The translations under genes were made by a program, and so were the position numbers. A stretch of DNA of 64,000 bases from Bacteroidota bacterium (GTDB lineage: Bacteria; Bacteroidota; Bacteroidia; Chitinophagales; Chitinophagaceae), in NCBI GenBank assembly GCA_018268035.1, contig JAFDXI010000102.1, positions 62,001-126,000 on the forward strand, written 5' to 3'. Positions 9,645 to 18,525 of this stretch are shown piece by piece (the stretch's first letter is position 1; each line of letters begins with the position of its first letter). The notes below the pieces were generated by a model. It made no database searches. It saw nothing but the letters and a program-made list of their open reading frames with translations, and was not told the DNA's origin.

Positions 9645-11618
9645 ATGTTGGATGCAAAAATTCCCGAAGGAAAATTAGAAAATAAATGGACGGATTATAA
9701 GGGCCATTGCAAACTGGTAAATCCTGCCAATAAACGCAGGCTGGAAATTATTGTAGTAGGCACGGGCCTTGCCGGTGCTTCAGCAGCAGCAGCATTAGGA
9801 GAGCTGGGATATAAAGTAAAATCATTTTGTTTCCAGGATTCTCCCCGGCGTGCACACTCTATTGCTGCACAGGGTGGCATCAATGCCGCCAAGAATTACC
9901 AGAATGATGGTGATAGTGTTTTCCGTTTATTTTATGATACAATTAAAGGTGGCGACTACAGGAGCAGGGAGGCAAATGTGCATCGTCTTGCAGAAGTAAG
10001 TGCCAACATCATTGATCAATGTGTGGCACAGGGTGTGCCTTTTGCACGTGAATATGGTGGCTTGCTGAGCAACAGAAGTTTTGGCGGTGTGCAGGTGCAA
10101 AGGACATTTTATGCTGCAGGTCAGACAGGGCAACAATTATTGATTGGCGCTTACCAGGCTTTGGAAAGACAAGTGGCATTGGGTAATGTGAAAATGTATT
10201 CCCGCCATGAAATGCTTGATATAGTGATGGTAGATGGTAAAGCAAGGGGTATCATTTGCCGTAACCTGGTTACTGGTGAATTGGAAAGACATTTTGGACA
10301 CGCTGTTGTTTTGTGCACCGGCGGCTATGGTAATGTATTTTATCTTTCTACCAATGCAATGGGCTGTAATGTTACAGCAGCCTGGAAAGCACATAAAAAA
10401 GGCGCATATTTTGGCAACCCTTGTTTCACCCAAATACATCCAACTTGTATTCCTGTAAGTGGAGAATATCAAAGTAAGCTTACTTTGATGAGTGAAAGTC
10501 TCCGCAATGATGGACGAATATGGGTACCCAAAAAACAAAACGACCCACGCAAAGCCAACGAAATACCGGATGATGAAAGGGATTATTATCTTGAAAGAAG
10601 ATACCCGGCTTATGGCAATCTGGTGCCAAGAGATGTGGCCAGCCGTGCTGCCAAAGAAAGATGTGATGCGGGGTATGGTGTTGGCACATTTAAGCAGGCT
10701 GTATATCTTGATTTTGCTTCTGCTATTCAACGATATGGCCATGCTGAAGCCAACAAACATGGAATTGAAAACCCTTCACATGAAGAAATAAAAAGAATGG
10801 GTGATGAAGTGGTAAAAGAAAAATACGGTAACCTCTTTGATATGTATGAAAAGATTACCGGTGAAAATCCTTATGAAGTACCGATGCGTATTTATCCTGC
10901 TGTGCATTATACAATGGGCGGCCTTTGGGTGGATTATGAATTGATGACTTCAGTAAAAGGATTATATGCTTTGGGTGAATGTAATTACAGCGACCATGGT
11001 GCCAACCGTCTGGGTGCGAGTGCATTGATGCAGGGCCTGGCTGATGGATATTTTGTTATTCCATATACAATTGGAAATTATCTCGCTGATGAAATAAGGA
11101 CACCTGCTATTCCTACCACTCATCCTGCATTTGAAGAAGCAGAAAAAAATGTAGCTGCAAGAATTGAAAAACTGATGAGCATAAAAGGAACTGAGTCAGT
11201 TGAAAGCATGCACAAACGTTTGGGAAAAATCATGTGGAATAAATGCGGCATGGCAAGAAATGAACAGGGGTTAAAAGAAGCTATTGAAGAAATCCGTGCA
11301 TTGAGAAAAGAATTCTGGAGCAACCTGAGAATACCGGGAGGAATCAATGAATATAATCCTGAACTGGATAAGGCAGGCCGTGTGGCAGACTTTATTGAAT
11401 TAGGTGAACTTATATGCATTGATGCTTTGGATAGGAAAGAAAGTTGTGGCGCACATTTCCGTGAAGAATTTCAAACAAGCGAAGGTGAAGCCAAACGTGA
11501 TGATGAACATTATATGTATGTATCTGCCTGGGAATATAAAAACGAAGAAAACTGGGAGTTGCATAAAGAAGACCTTGTGTATGAAATGATGCACCCGACA
11601 CAGCGGTCTTATAAATAA
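9645..11618 (+). CDS. sdhA: succinate dehydrogenase flavoprotein subunit
   Basis: This 657-aa catalytic subunit oxidises succinate to fumarate or runs in reverse. The FAD-binding [18 protein letters not shown] lies near residue 38. The covalent-FAD histidine is in [15 protein letters not shown] near 70. The substrate region [11 protein letters not shown] and VPRDVASRA (with the active-site arginine) follow, and [12 protein letters not shown] and [17 protein letters not shown] mark the C-terminal part of the FAD domain. Length is typical of the Bacteroidota enzyme. A 104-bp spacer with two perfect hairpins separates it from sdhB. Confidence 0.97.
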   Translation: MLDAKIPEGKLENKWTDYKGHCKLVNPANKRRLEIIVVGTGLAGASAAAALGELGYKVKSFCFQDSPRRAHSIAAQGGINAAKNYQNDGDSVFRLFYDTIKGGDYRSREANVHRLAEVSANIIDQCVAQGVPFAREYGGLLSNRSFGGVQVQRTFYAAGQTGQQLLIGAYQALERQVALGNVKMYSRHEMLDIVMVDGKARGIICRNLVTGELERHFGHAVVLCTGGYGNVFYLSTNAMGCNVTAAWKAHKKGAYFGNPCFTQIHPTCIPVSGEYQSKLTLMSESLRNDGRIWVPKKQNDPRKANEIPDDERDYYLERRYPAYGNLVPRDVASRAAKERCDAGYGVGTFKQAVYLDFASAIQRYGHAEANKHGIENPSHEEIKRMGDEVVKEKYGNLFDMYEKITGENPYEVPMRIYPAVHYTMGGLWVDYELMTSVKGLYALGECNYSDHGANRLGASALMQGLADGYFVIPYTIGNYLADEIRTPAIPTTHPAFEEAEKNVAARIEKLMSIKGTESVESMHKRLGKIMWNKCGMARNEQGLKEAIEEIRALRKEFWSNLRIPGGINEYNPELDKAGRVADFIELGELICIDALDRKESCGAHFREEFQTSEGEAKRDDEHYMYVSAWEYKNEENWELHKEDLVYEMMHPTQRSYK

Positions 11619-11630
11619 AATTTTAAAAAA

Positions 11631-11710
11631 ATTTTGTTTAGAACAAAATATAAAAAAGTAAAAAGAATAAAGTCAACAAATAAACTATAAAATCTCTCTG
11701 GTAAAGAGAG
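11631..11710 (+). other. two perfect hairpins in the sdhA-sdhB spacer
   Basis: ATTTTGTT / AACAAAAT (11631-11638 with 11642-11649, loop TAG) and CTCTCT / AGAGAG (11694-11699 with 11705-11710, loop GGTAA) are exact. The second ends three bases before the GGAGG that precedes the sdhB start, so it could affect sdhB translation or mark an mRNA-processing site. Neither has a U-tract of terminator type. Confidence 0.5.
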
Positions 11711-11722
11711 TCGGAGGTGGCA

Positions 11723-12487
11723 ATGGAACATTACAACATGAATCTCACACTAAAAGTGTGGCGTCAGAAAAACAGTCAAGAGAAAGGAAAATTTGAAACA
11801 CATAGAGTGGAAAATATCTCGAGTGAAATGAGTTTTCTCGAAATGTTTGATGTGTTGAATGAAAAACTGATAAGTGAAGGCAAAGACCCCATCGCTTTTG
11901 ATCACGATTGCCGTGAAGGTATTTGCGGGATGTGTTCAATGTATATTAATGGCAAACCTCATGGACCATGGAAAGGAAATACTGTATGCCAGTTGCACAT
12001 GCGTGCTTTCAAAGATGGAGACACAATTGTGGTTGAACCCTGGCGCGCCAATGCTTTCCCTGTCATTAAAGATTTAGTAGTTGACCGTTCAGCCTTCGAC
12101 AGGATTATTCAGGCCGGTGGTTTTATTTCTGTCAATACAGGTAACGCTGTTGATGCTAATGCAATTCCCGTTGAAAAAGATAATGCTGATAAAGCATTTG
12201 CTGCTGCTGCCTGCATTGGTTGCGGCGCTTGTGTGGCAGCATGTAAAAACAGCTCTGCCATGTTATTTGTTTCAGCAAAAGTTTCACATCTTGCTTTATT
12301 GCCACAAGGCGACCCTGAACGTAAATCCCGTGTTTTAGCAATGGTACATCAGATGGATAAAGAAGGTTTTGGTGCCTGCACATTTACAGAAGCATGTGAA
12401 GCTACCTGCCCGAAAGAAATTTCTGTTACCAATATTGCACGGTTAAACCAGGAATATTTCAGAGCAAGCCTTGCTGCAGATAAATAA
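11723..12487 (+). CDS. sdhB: succinate dehydrogenase iron-sulfur subunit
   Basis: This is a 254-aa electron-transfer subunit. The N-terminal [2Fe-2S] ferredoxin domain has [12 protein letters not shown] and a distant Cys in NTVCQLH. The C-terminal domain has [13 protein letters not shown] and [15 protein letters not shown] for the [4Fe-4S] and [3Fe-4S] clusters. The ATG at 11723 is preceded at a short distance by GGAGG (11713-11717), one of few Shine-Dalgarno-like sites in the window. A GTG at 11717 would overlap that site, and an ATG at 11738 (MNLTLKV) is the other option. It ends one base before the convergent CBS gene. Confidence 0.95.
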   Translation: MEHYNMNLTLKVWRQKNSQEKGKFETHRVENISSEMSFLEMFDVLNEKLISEGKDPIAFDHDCREGICGMCSMYINGKPHGPWKGNTVCQLHMRAFKDGDTIVVEPWRANAFPVIKDLVVDRSAFDRIIQAGGFISVNTGNAVDANAIPVEKDNADKAFAAAACIGCGACVAACKNSSAMLFVSAKVSHLALLPQGDPERKSRVLAMVHQMDKEGFGACTFTEACEATCPKEISVTNIARLNQEYFRASLAADK

Positions 12488-12488
12488 T

Positions 12489-12941
12489 TTATTCTCCAAG
12501 CGATTTTAAAAAATCAAGCTGGTGTGTATCTAAATTTTGTTTGCCTTTTTCATAGTCAGACATTGCTTCCCGCATCAGGTCGTGAATAGTTATTACTCCA
12601 ACAAAATTGTTGGCATCAAATACAGGTATATATCTTGCTTTTGAGTTGTTGATGAGCAGCATCAGTTTACTTGTCGAATCTTCGGGCGCTGCATTGGCAA
12701 GATTAGCAGTCATTATTTCACCAACTTTAGTATTCGCAGATTGTTTTCCTTCAAGTATTACTTTGTGTGTATAATCACGTTCTGAAAATATACCCATGTA
12801 TTTACCATCTTTGTTGAGTACAATCAAGTAGCTGATGTTTTCAGCCTTCATTAAACCGATTGCTTCCAATACAGATTTGTCAGGTTGTATAAAATTAAAT
12901 TGTGTGCCTTTCTGTTGTAGTATATCTTTTGCAGTGCGCAT
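12489..12941 (-). CDS. tandem CBS-domain protein
   Basis: This 150-aa protein consists of two CBS domains (residues about 8-60 and 72-130), with the typical GIFSERDYTHKV in the first and GVITIHDLMREA in the second. CBS pairs bind adenosine nucleotides and usually regulate a partner. No catalytic domain is attached, so this is a stand-alone sensor of unknown target. A textbook Bacteroidota promoter lies just upstream (12966-12994). Confidence 0.9.
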   Translation of the reverse strand: MRTAKDILQQKGTQFNFIQPDKSVLEAIGLMKAENISYLIVLNKDGKYMGIFSERDYTHKVILEGKQSANTKVGEIMTANLANAAPEDSTSKLMLLINNSKARYIPVFDANNFVGVITIHDLMREAMSDYEKGKQNLDTHQLDFLKSLGE

Positions 12942-12965
12942 GTTGGATGTTTTTTATTGAAGGTG

Positions 12966-12995
12966 CAAATTTACTTATGCAAATGCGTTTACAAT
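12966..12995 (-). promoter_or_regulatory. consensus Bacteroidota promoter for the CBS gene
   Basis: On the minus strand ATTG (plus 12992-12995) is followed after 18 bp by TAAATTTG (plus 12966-12973). This matches the -33 TTTG / -7 TAnnTTTG consensus with good spacing. The start codon is at 12941, giving a leader of roughly 20 nt. Confidence 0.6.
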
Positions 12996-13144
12996 TACAT
13001 TTTACAAAATGTTTATGGGAAGAATCATAAATTATTTTTTTAAAAATCCATCAGCCGCATGAATCATTTCTTCAATATAAATTTTCTAACAACAAAATAT
13101 ATACTTCGGTATTGATTACGATTTAAAAATGCACCACCGGCTTT

Positions 13145-13191
13145 TTTGAAAAAAATAATACCGGCAGCAGTTATCATTTCACTACTGCCGG
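13145..13191 (-). terminator. intrinsic terminator of the sigma/anti-sigma/OMP operon
   Basis: CCGGCAG (13161-13167) pairs with CTGCCGG (13185-13191), and on the minus strand the stem is followed by a U-rich run (complement of 13145-13157). It lies 14 bp after the stop of the OMP gene at 13206. Confidence 0.7.
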
Positions 13192-13205
13192 GAAAAATCA
13201 ACCGG

Positions 13206-14078
13206 TTACCAGTTACTAAACCTCAACCCAATTGCATAAGGATTTTGTTTTACATCGTTGCCAAACATTGATTTGATACTATAACTTCCATAAATGCGCA
13301 CTGGTCCAAAACCAAGTTCTGCTATGTAAGCAATTTTCCAGGAAGCAAGATCAAAATCATCGTGGTCTTTTACTTTACCCCTCTCATCACTCACTTGTTT
13401 TGTGTGAGCTCCTATCCGGTAGCCTGCACTGATGCCCGCACTAATATTAAATCCATTTGGCCTGTGTGGTGCTGTATTAATATTGAGCATCACAGGAATG
13501 GTTGCATAACTTACAAACAATTTATTTTTTGAAAAATTAATTGTGTCCTGGAAAATATAAGCTGCGTTTTTACTATTAAAAGAAATATCATTTTTATATC
13601 TGAAATTATACATCTCTAAACCCAATCCATATTTCAGGTTAATTACATGGCTTGCAATATTCAACCGCTGCATAAACAACCACAGATTTACATTGGATGA
13701 TTTTCCAACTTTTAATTTCAAATCATCTTTTTGCAAACCATCATGTACAAATGAACTCACTGATGGAAGGCTGTAATCTGTTTTATCATTATAGTTGGCA
13801 AAGCCAAGGTCAAAAACAAGGAAGTTAGTACTTAAATTGGTTCGCATACTTCGCCTGTCATCATAATATTTTTTACCATGAATATTGATGATGGTATAGT
13901 TTTCCCTCCGTGGTGGAATGCTATCATTGAATGTATTTTTTTCTTTCCCATTCCTGATGATCAGAAAGTTGCCCACTTTTACAGTGTCTGTTTTATTACC
14001 AGTTATTATAGTATCAGATTGTGCATTGGTAATTATAGATGACAGTATTATTGTTGCTGATAATAATATCCTTTTCAT
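13206..14078 (-). CDS. outer-membrane beta-barrel protein
   Basis: This is a 290-aa protein with a signal peptide (MKRILLSATIILSSIITNAQ). Residues 75-290 form alternating aromatic/polar beta strands ending in GLRFSNW, a C-terminal pattern of outer-membrane barrels. The N-terminal region after the signal (residues 20-75) is a hydrophilic extension containing NGKEKNTFNDSIPPRR. It is the third gene of a minus-strand operon behind an ECF sigma factor and its presumed anti-sigma, 21 bp from the latter, so it is probably a target or sensor of that regulatory pair. The specific ligand is unknown. Confidence 0.8.
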   Translation of the reverse strand: MKRILLSATIILSSIITNAQSDTIITGNKTDTVKVGNFLIIRNGKEKNTFNDSIPPRRENYTIINIHGKKYYDDRRSMRTNLSTNFLVFDLGFANYNDKTDYSLPSVSSFVHDGLQKDDLKLKVGKSSNVNLWLFMQRLNIASHVINLKYGLGLEMYNFRYKNDISFNSKNAAYIFQDTINFSKNKLFVSYATIPVMLNINTAPHRPNGFNISAGISAGYRIGAHTKQVSDERGKVKDHDDFDLASWKIAYIAELGFGPVRIYGSYSIKSMFGNDVKQNPYAIGLRFSNW

Positions 14079-14099
14079 TTGTTTTGTTTTCTATATTGT

Positions 14100-15218
14100 T
14101 TATTGATTTGTTTCTATTTCAAATCCGGCAACCTGCAGCTTGCCATCTCTGTCTGTAATATTTTTTTTATTGCCAAACATACGTCCGGCCTTCTTAAAAA
14201 AGCCCTTTACTTTATTTTTATTAAGATCAAACATCGCTATTCTTAAAGAACGGTCTTCATCATTGGTATTGATCTCTTTATAAGCTACAGGGTAAACTGT
14301 ATAACTATTATTATCTGTTTGTACATTTTTCAAACTGGTTTGCAAAGAAGCTACATTGTTTTTGTTTTGCTGGGTTACTAAATGCCCGTCTGCTATTTTA
14401 TCTAATGGAGAAGGTGGTTCTTTTTGATTCAATGTAACTACCTCCTGTTCCGGTTGTTGTTGCACCTTTATAGTTTCGGGCCTGTTGGTATTATTAACAA
14501 TAGTTGTTTGATTAATATCTTTTTTCTGTTTTTCAATTTTAATGAAAATTTTTTGTTGTTCTGTCTTTACTTCATTTTGTTTTTCCTGTTGTGCTAATAC
14601 ATGTTTTTCTTCTGCAATAGTTTGATGTAAACTATCAGCAGGTGCTGTTGTTTTGGTTGTATTATCAGGTTGTTGTAAAGTCTGATGATTTGCAGTAACA
14701 GGTATTGTAATGGAAGAATTTTTCCATAACCATATACCGGTTGCGCAAATACCTGTCACAATTGCAGCAGCCATCCATTGCCAGGATTTAAAATATACTG
14801 TTCTTCTTTTTTCGGTTCGATATAAGTTTTCCTTATTGCCGTAACTGATTTTTTCAGGAGTAAGCACTGTATTCTTTAAAGTGGTAAATGATTCCTGCAA
14901 TTCCGGATGTTGCAGTATGTATTTTTCTACCTCTGCTCTTTTATCAACGCTTAATTCATTATCAATATATAAAAGAAAAAACTCTTCATAATTGGCCTCA
15001 CAAATGTTATTACCTTCTGTGCGTAATATTGTCTCTTTATCAGTAAAGCTTATTTTTTCAGGTTGCACTTTTGTCTGCTGCAGCATTTGAAACTCTATTG
15101 ACAGATCAGGGTTTTCTTCAATGAAATTTTCAACGGAAAGCCTGCCAGCAGCATCCAGTTCATTGTCTATAAACAGCAGGAAAAATTCTTCGTAATTATT
15201 TCTGTTAATAGTTTTCAT
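14100..15218 (-). CDS. anti-sigma-like membrane protein with duplicated N-terminus
   Basis: This 372-aa protein lies immediately after an ECF sigma gene (1-bp gap). The N-terminal 135 residues contain two copies of one module: NYEEFFLLFIDNELDA (from residue 8) and NYEEFFLLYIDNELSV (from about 76), each followed by an E/P-rich helix and an EKIS motif. A membrane helix at about 147-165 (WQWMAAAIVTGICATGIWLW) is followed by a Gln/Lys-rich periplasmic linker and a small C-terminal domain ending in KKAGRMFGNKK and a beta segment. Location and topology (cytoplasmic sigma-binding part, one membrane span, periplasmic tail) suggest an anti-sigma factor. No zinc-binding HxxxCxxC is present, so the assignment rests on context. 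Confidence 0.65.
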   Translation of the reverse strand: MKTINRNNYEEFFLLFIDNELDAAGRLSVENFIEENPDLSIEFQMLQQTKVQPEKISFTDKETILRTEGNNICEANYEEFFLLYIDNELSVDKRAEVEKYILQHPELQESFTTLKNTVLTPEKISYGNKENLYRTEKRRTVYFKSWQWMAAAIVTGICATGIWLWKNSSITIPVTANHQTLQQPDNTTKTTAPADSLHQTIAEEKHVLAQQEKQNEVKTEQQKIFIKIEKQKKDINQTTIVNNTNRPETIKVQQQPEQEVVTLNQKEPPSPLDKIADGHLVTQQNKNNVASLQTSLKNVQTDNNSYTVYPVAYKEINTNDEDRSLRIAMFDLNKNKVKGFFKKAGRMFGNKKNITDRDGKLQVAGFEIETNQ

Positions 15219-15219
15219 C

Positions 15220-15705
15220 TTACATCACATTTTCAGGTTTAACCAAATAATTTCTGAGATTGAGCCTTGCTCTGTGCAGATATACTTTAACCTGGCTTTC
15301 ATTCAATCCTGTTATCTGTCCAATTTCTTGATAACTATATCCTTCATAATCTTTCAGCAATACCAGACTTTTTTGCATTTCATTCAAAGTGTTCAAAGCG
15401 TCCTGCAGGTTTTTTTTCAGGTTGGATGCAGGTTGCTCAACAGTACTTATTTCTGCCATAAACCCATCTTTTAGTGTAACTCTTTTTACTTTCCTGATAT
15501 GGTCAATCATTTGATGATATGCCACAGTAAAAAGAAAAGATTTTGATTTCTCTGTAAGTATAGTTTCTCGGTTACGCCATAACTTTTCAAATGCTGTCTG
15601 CACTATATCTCTCGCATCCTCTTCGTGTTTTAAATTTTTTACAATAAAGCGAAATACATTATCAGCATATAAGCTCACACAGTCATTATATTCCCGTTCT
15701 GTCAT
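15220..15705 (-). CDS. ECF-type RNA polymerase sigma factor
   Basis: This 161-aa sigma-70 family factor has regions 2 and 4 only. Region 2 shows DARDIVQTAFEKLWRNRE and FLFTVAYHQMIDHIRK, and region 4 shows LLKDYEGYSYQEIGQITGL followed by SQVKVYLHRARLNLRN with the recognition helix. It directs RNA polymerase to a stress or surface regulon. The downstream anti-sigma-like gene and barrel gene follow with almost no spacing, so the three are one unit. Autoregulation is expected from the family, but no promoter repeat was identified. Confidence 0.93.
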   Translation of the reverse strand: MTEREYNDCVSLYADNVFRFIVKNLKHEEDARDIVQTAFEKLWRNRETILTEKSKSFLFTVAYHQMIDHIRKVKRVTLKDGFMAEISTVEQPASNLKKNLQDALNTLNEMQKSLVLLKDYEGYSYQEIGQITGLNESQVKVYLHRARLNLRNYLVKPENVM

Positions 15706-15820
15706 AAATGCCCTTTAATCAGCTGTAAATTTAGTTTCGAAACCAAGTTTTAAGTAAAACGATTGTCAGGTTTAAATGTTACACTTTAATCAACTTTCCT
15801 GATTTTATTATTTTCGCGCC

Positions 15821-17005
15821 ATGCATTTGATTGAAGTGAATAACGCATCCACCGCGAAAGATTTTATAAAGGTGAATGTATTGATGAATAAAAATAATCC
15901 ACAATACATCCGGCCGATGGATAGTGAAGTGAATGATGTTTTTGATCCTGCAAAAAATAAAGCTTTCAAATACGGAGAAGCAAAGAGATGGATATTAAAA
16001 GATGATGGCAATAACCTGGTTGGCCGCATTGCTGCTTTTACCAATTCAAAATATGTCAATAAAGGCACTGATTATTTAACCGGATGTTTTGGCTTCTTTG
16101 ATTGCGTTGATAATGACTCGGCTGCGAAAATTTTATTGAATGCAGCACAGGAATGGTTGAAGTCAAAAGGTATGGAAGCAATGGATGGGCCTGTCAATTT
16201 TGGTGACAGAGATAAATGGTGGGGACTGATGGTGGAAGGTTTTGAAAATGCACCTATTTATGGAATGGCATATAACCCGCCTTATTATGAAAAGTTGCTG
16301 GAAAATTATGGTTGTAAAAATTATTACAACCAATATTATTATGCAATGGGTGTAAAAGACAAACTACCCGACAGGTTCCCGGAACGCCATGCAAAATTCA
16401 AATCGAAGCCCGGCTATGCAGCACGGCATATCAAAATAAAGAACCTTGAAAAACATGCTGAAGAATTTGCAATTGTTTATAATGCTGCATGGGCACAACA
16501 TGGAGAAGCCAAAGAAATTACTGCTAAGGAAGTAATGAAACTGTTTAATAAAATGAAAGCAGTGATGGATGAAAGGCTGATATGGTTTGCTTATTATAAA
16601 GAAGAACCCATCGCCATGTGGATTAATATCCCCGACCTGAATGAATATTTCAAACACTTCAATGGAAAGCTTGGGTTGATTGAAAAACTGCGTTTATTAT
16701 GGATGAAAAAAAATCATGCATGCAGGATATTTACCGGTGTTGCATTTGGCATTGTTCCTAAATTCCAGGCTTTGGGAATTGATTCTTTTATGATTTATGA
16801 AGCCTCATTATTGATACAACCTGCAGGGTGGTATGACAGGTATGAAATGGGTTGGTCTGGCGACTGGAACCCTAAAATGATTAATATTTATAAAAGTCTC
16901 GGTGCCACACAAAGCAGGCGGATGGTCACTTACAGGTATATTTTTGATGAAACAAAACATCATTTTGAAAGGCATCCTCAACTGGATTATAAACAAGGAC
17001 AATAA
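15821..17005 (+). CDS. GNAT-fold-like conserved protein
   Basis: This is a 394-aa cytoplasmic protein of a family common in Bacteroidota and usually annotated as hypothetical or N-acetyltransferase-like. The N-terminal half has a GNAT-like pattern (FIKVNVLMNKNNPQYIRPM, then VGRIAAFTN and a GCFGFFDCVDN beta segment, then a helix ending in GMEAMDGPVNFGDRD). The second half repeats similar secondary structure (WFAYYKEEPIAMWINIPDLN, then GVAFGIVPKFQALGIDSFMIYEA, which resembles an acetyl-CoA-binding loop). No substrate can be inferred. The gene stands alone, followed by a promoter-like element and a 50-aa gene. Confidence 0.6.
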   Translation: MHLIEVNNASTAKDFIKVNVLMNKNNPQYIRPMDSEVNDVFDPAKNKAFKYGEAKRWILKDDGNNLVGRIAAFTNSKYVNKGTDYLTGCFGFFDCVDNDSAAKILLNAAQEWLKSKGMEAMDGPVNFGDRDKWWGLMVEGFENAPIYGMAYNPPYYEKLLENYGCKNYYNQYYYAMGVKDKLPDRFPERHAKFKSKPGYAARHIKIKNLEKHAEEFAIVYNAAWAQHGEAKEITAKEVMKLFNKMKAVMDERLIWFAYYKEEPIAMWINIPDLNEYFKHFNGKLGLIEKLRLLWMKKNHACRIFTGVAFGIVPKFQALGIDSFMIYEASLLIQPAGWYDRYEMGWSGDWNPKMINIYKSLGATQSRRMVTYRYIFDETKHHFERHPQLDYKQGQ

Positions 17006-17032
17006 ATATTTCCTTCATACTTAATTCAATAT

Positions 17033-17040
17033 TATTTTTG
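17033..17040 (+). promoter_or_regulatory. candidate -7 element for the 50-aa membrane protein
   Basis: TATTTTTG matches TAnnTTTG and ends 15 bp before the ATG at 17056. A TTTCC stretch near 17010 is the only -33 candidate. This supports expression of the small gene downstream. Confidence 0.35.
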
Positions 17041-17055
17041 CAAAAAATATCTCTG

Positions 17056-17208
17056 ATGACTGAAACCAAATCTTCCGCAAAGTACTGGGTGTACTTTTTA
17101 ATATGGGTAGGTATATTATTCCTATTTATCCTGTTCTATCCGCAATTATTGTGGATGACTTTCCCGGGTATCTTTACCAATTTTGCATTAGCGCTTAAGC
17201 TGATGTAA
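17056..17208 (+). CDS. 50-aa single-span membrane protein
   Basis: This ORF encodes 50 residues with a short polar start (MTETKSSAKYW), a strongly hydrophobic segment from about residue 11 to 33 (VYFLIWVGILFLFILFYPQ) and an amphipathic tail (GIFTNFALALKLM). No homologue is known to me. Support comes from the clean ATG, a consensus -7 element 15 bp upstream, hydrophobic coding character and a 50-bp distance from the preceding gene. It is probably a small inner-membrane protein of unknown role. Confidence 0.55.
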   Translation: MTETKSSAKYWVYFLIWVGILFLFILFYPQLLWMTFPGIFTNFALALKLM

Positions 17209-17285
17209 TCTATTGTGAAATTGTCCAATTGCTTCATCTTCATATTTATTTTTGATTGCTTATTACTGGTAGTATAATGAGATGA

Positions 17286-17315
17286 GCAGTTTATAAACTG
17301 CCATTTCCCAAATGG
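17286..17315 (+). promoter_or_regulatory. two adjacent perfect dyads upstream of the 67-aa gene
   Basis: GCAGTTTATAAACTGC (17286-17301) is a perfect 16-bp palindrome. It is directly followed by CCATTT-CCC-AAATGG (17301-17315), a perfect 6-bp-arm dyad. They lie between a TATTTTTG -7-like element (17247-17254) and the ATG at 17323. They may be operator sites or, as RNA, two stacked hairpins covering the ribosome-binding region. Confidence 0.5.
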
Positions 17316-17322
17316 TTGATAT

Positions 17323-17526
17323 ATGCAAAAGTTCAGGGTTGAGTTTTATAAGTTTGAAGTGAAATCTATTGCACCTACATACGAAGAAGTTGCTTATGAT
17401 GATACTTTTCTCGAAAAACATGAAGGAGATACTATCTGGGCTATCATCTGTGCTGAAAACCGGGAGCAGGCTTTGAAAAAAGCAAAAAAATTTTCAAACA
17501 ATCTGAAGTCTGGTGTTGAAGCTTAA
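17323..17526 (+). CDS. 67-aa conserved-looking small protein
   Basis: This is a 67-residue soluble protein, MQKFRVEFYKFEV...KSGVEA, predicted as a beta-strand, loop, helix arrangement (WAIICAENREQALKKAKKF resembles a small alpha/beta domain that modulates a partner). No signal peptide or membrane segment is present and I do not recognise the family. The gene follows two perfect dyads and overlaps the convergent fmt gene by 4 nt, an unusual tight packing that suggests a real coding sequence. Confidence 0.6.
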   Translation: MQKFRVEFYKFEVKSIAPTYEEVAYDDTFLEKHEGDTIWAIICAENREQALKKAKKFSNNLKSGVEA

Positions 17527-18458
17527 TGGGGCGGCAACCTGTAACCTCTTAAAAAATCTTCAATATTCATTTTCTTTTTTCCCTGCAATTGTATTTCTGT
17601 GCAATGAATAAATCCATTAATGCAGGCAAATTTTAAAAATGTTTTTCCATCGCTATGGACACTGCCGGTTGTAAAATTGTGTGTTTGCAACTCTTTTTTG
17701 CAAGAAAAAATTTTAAGCACCTTATCATCTAAAAAACAAAATGCTGTAGGATATGGTGAAAGACCTCGAATGAGGTTAAAAATATTTTCAACACTGCTAT
17801 TCCAGTTAATTTTGCAATCTTCAGTATGAATTTTAGGTGCTGTCTGGATGATAGTATGTTGAGGTTGTGGCTTTGATTCAATTGTTCCATCCACAATTTT
17901 TACCAATGTTTCAACAATGAGTTTTGCCCCTAAAGTCTTTAACGCATCATGCAACTCTCCTGCTGTTTCATTTTCACTGATAGGAATTTTTTGTTGCAAT
18001 AAAATATTGCCGGTATCAATTTCATGTTGCAGTTTAAATGTTGTTATCCCGGTTTCCTTTTCTCCATTCATGATAGCCCTGTTAATGGGAGCAGCGCCCC
18101 TGTAATCAGGAAGTAAGGATGCATGGACATTGATGGTTCCCATTGGCGGCATATTCCAAACGATTTCCGGCAACATCCGGAATGCCACCACTACCTGTAC
18201 ATCTGCATGTAATGATTTTAATTGTTCAATAAAATTTTCATTCTTTAATTTTTCAGGTTGAAGGACAAGCAATTTTTTTTCAACCGCATATTTTTTTACA
18301 GCACTTTGTTGCAGTTGCATTCCCCTGCCGGCAGGTTTATCCGGCGCAGTTATAACACCCACAATGTTGCAACCTGCATTTACCAAAGCATCTAATGATG
18401 ATACGGCAAACTCAGGCGTACCCATAAAAACGACTCGCAAATCTTTTATTGAACTCAT
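17523..18458 (-). CDS. fmt: methionyl-tRNA formyltransferase
   Basis: This 311-aa enzyme formylates the initiator Met-tRNA using 10-formyl-tetrahydrofolate. It shows RVVFMGTPEFAVSSLDAL, VITAPDKPAGRGMQLQ, the catalytic NVHASLLPDYRGAAPINRAI (Asn and His of the formyltransferase core) and GITTFKLQHEIDTGNILLQQ. The C-terminal OB-like domain includes NLIRGLSPYPTAF and ends in GYRLPPH. Length is normal. It is flanked by the terminator of the peptidase gene on its 5' side and overlaps a small convergent gene at its 3' end. Confidence 0.96.
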   Translation of the reverse strand: MSSIKDLRVVFMGTPEFAVSSLDALVNAGCNIVGVITAPDKPAGRGMQLQQSAVKKYAVEKKLLVLQPEKLKNENFIEQLKSLHADVQVVVAFRMLPEIVWNMPPMGTINVHASLLPDYRGAAPINRAIMNGEKETGITTFKLQHEIDTGNILLQQKIPISENETAGELHDALKTLGAKLIVETLVKIVDGTIESKPQPQHTIIQTAPKIHTEDCKINWNSSVENIFNLIRGLSPYPTAFCFLDDKVLKIFSCKKELQTHNFTTGSVHSDGKTFLKFACINGFIHCTEIQLQGKKKMNIEDFLRGYRLPPH

Positions 18459-18472
18459 GCGTGCAAAGTAAT

Positions 18473-18502
18473 AAACCCCGTGGATTATTAATCACGGGGT
18501 TT
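18473..18502. terminator. intrinsic terminator after the DPP-IV gene
   Basis: AAACCCCGTG (18473-18482) pairs with CACGGGGTTT (18493-18502) over ten bases with a 10-nt loop. It lies 24 bp past the stop of the minus-strand peptidase and ends 15 bp before the fmt start codon, so it insulates fmt from readthrough. Confidence 0.75.
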
Positions 18503-18525
18503 ATTTATTCAAAAATTAAAACTAT

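Noticed and set aside
13206..14078. Assignment of the barrel protein as PorT
   Set aside because: The sequence shows a generic outer-membrane barrel without the PorT-specific context or motifs I could verify; the link to a sigma/anti-sigma pair points elsewhere.
14100..15218. Annotation as a zinc-finger anti-sigma factor
   Set aside because: No HxxxCxxC zinc-binding motif is present in either N-terminal copy, so only an anti-sigma-like role by context is proposed.
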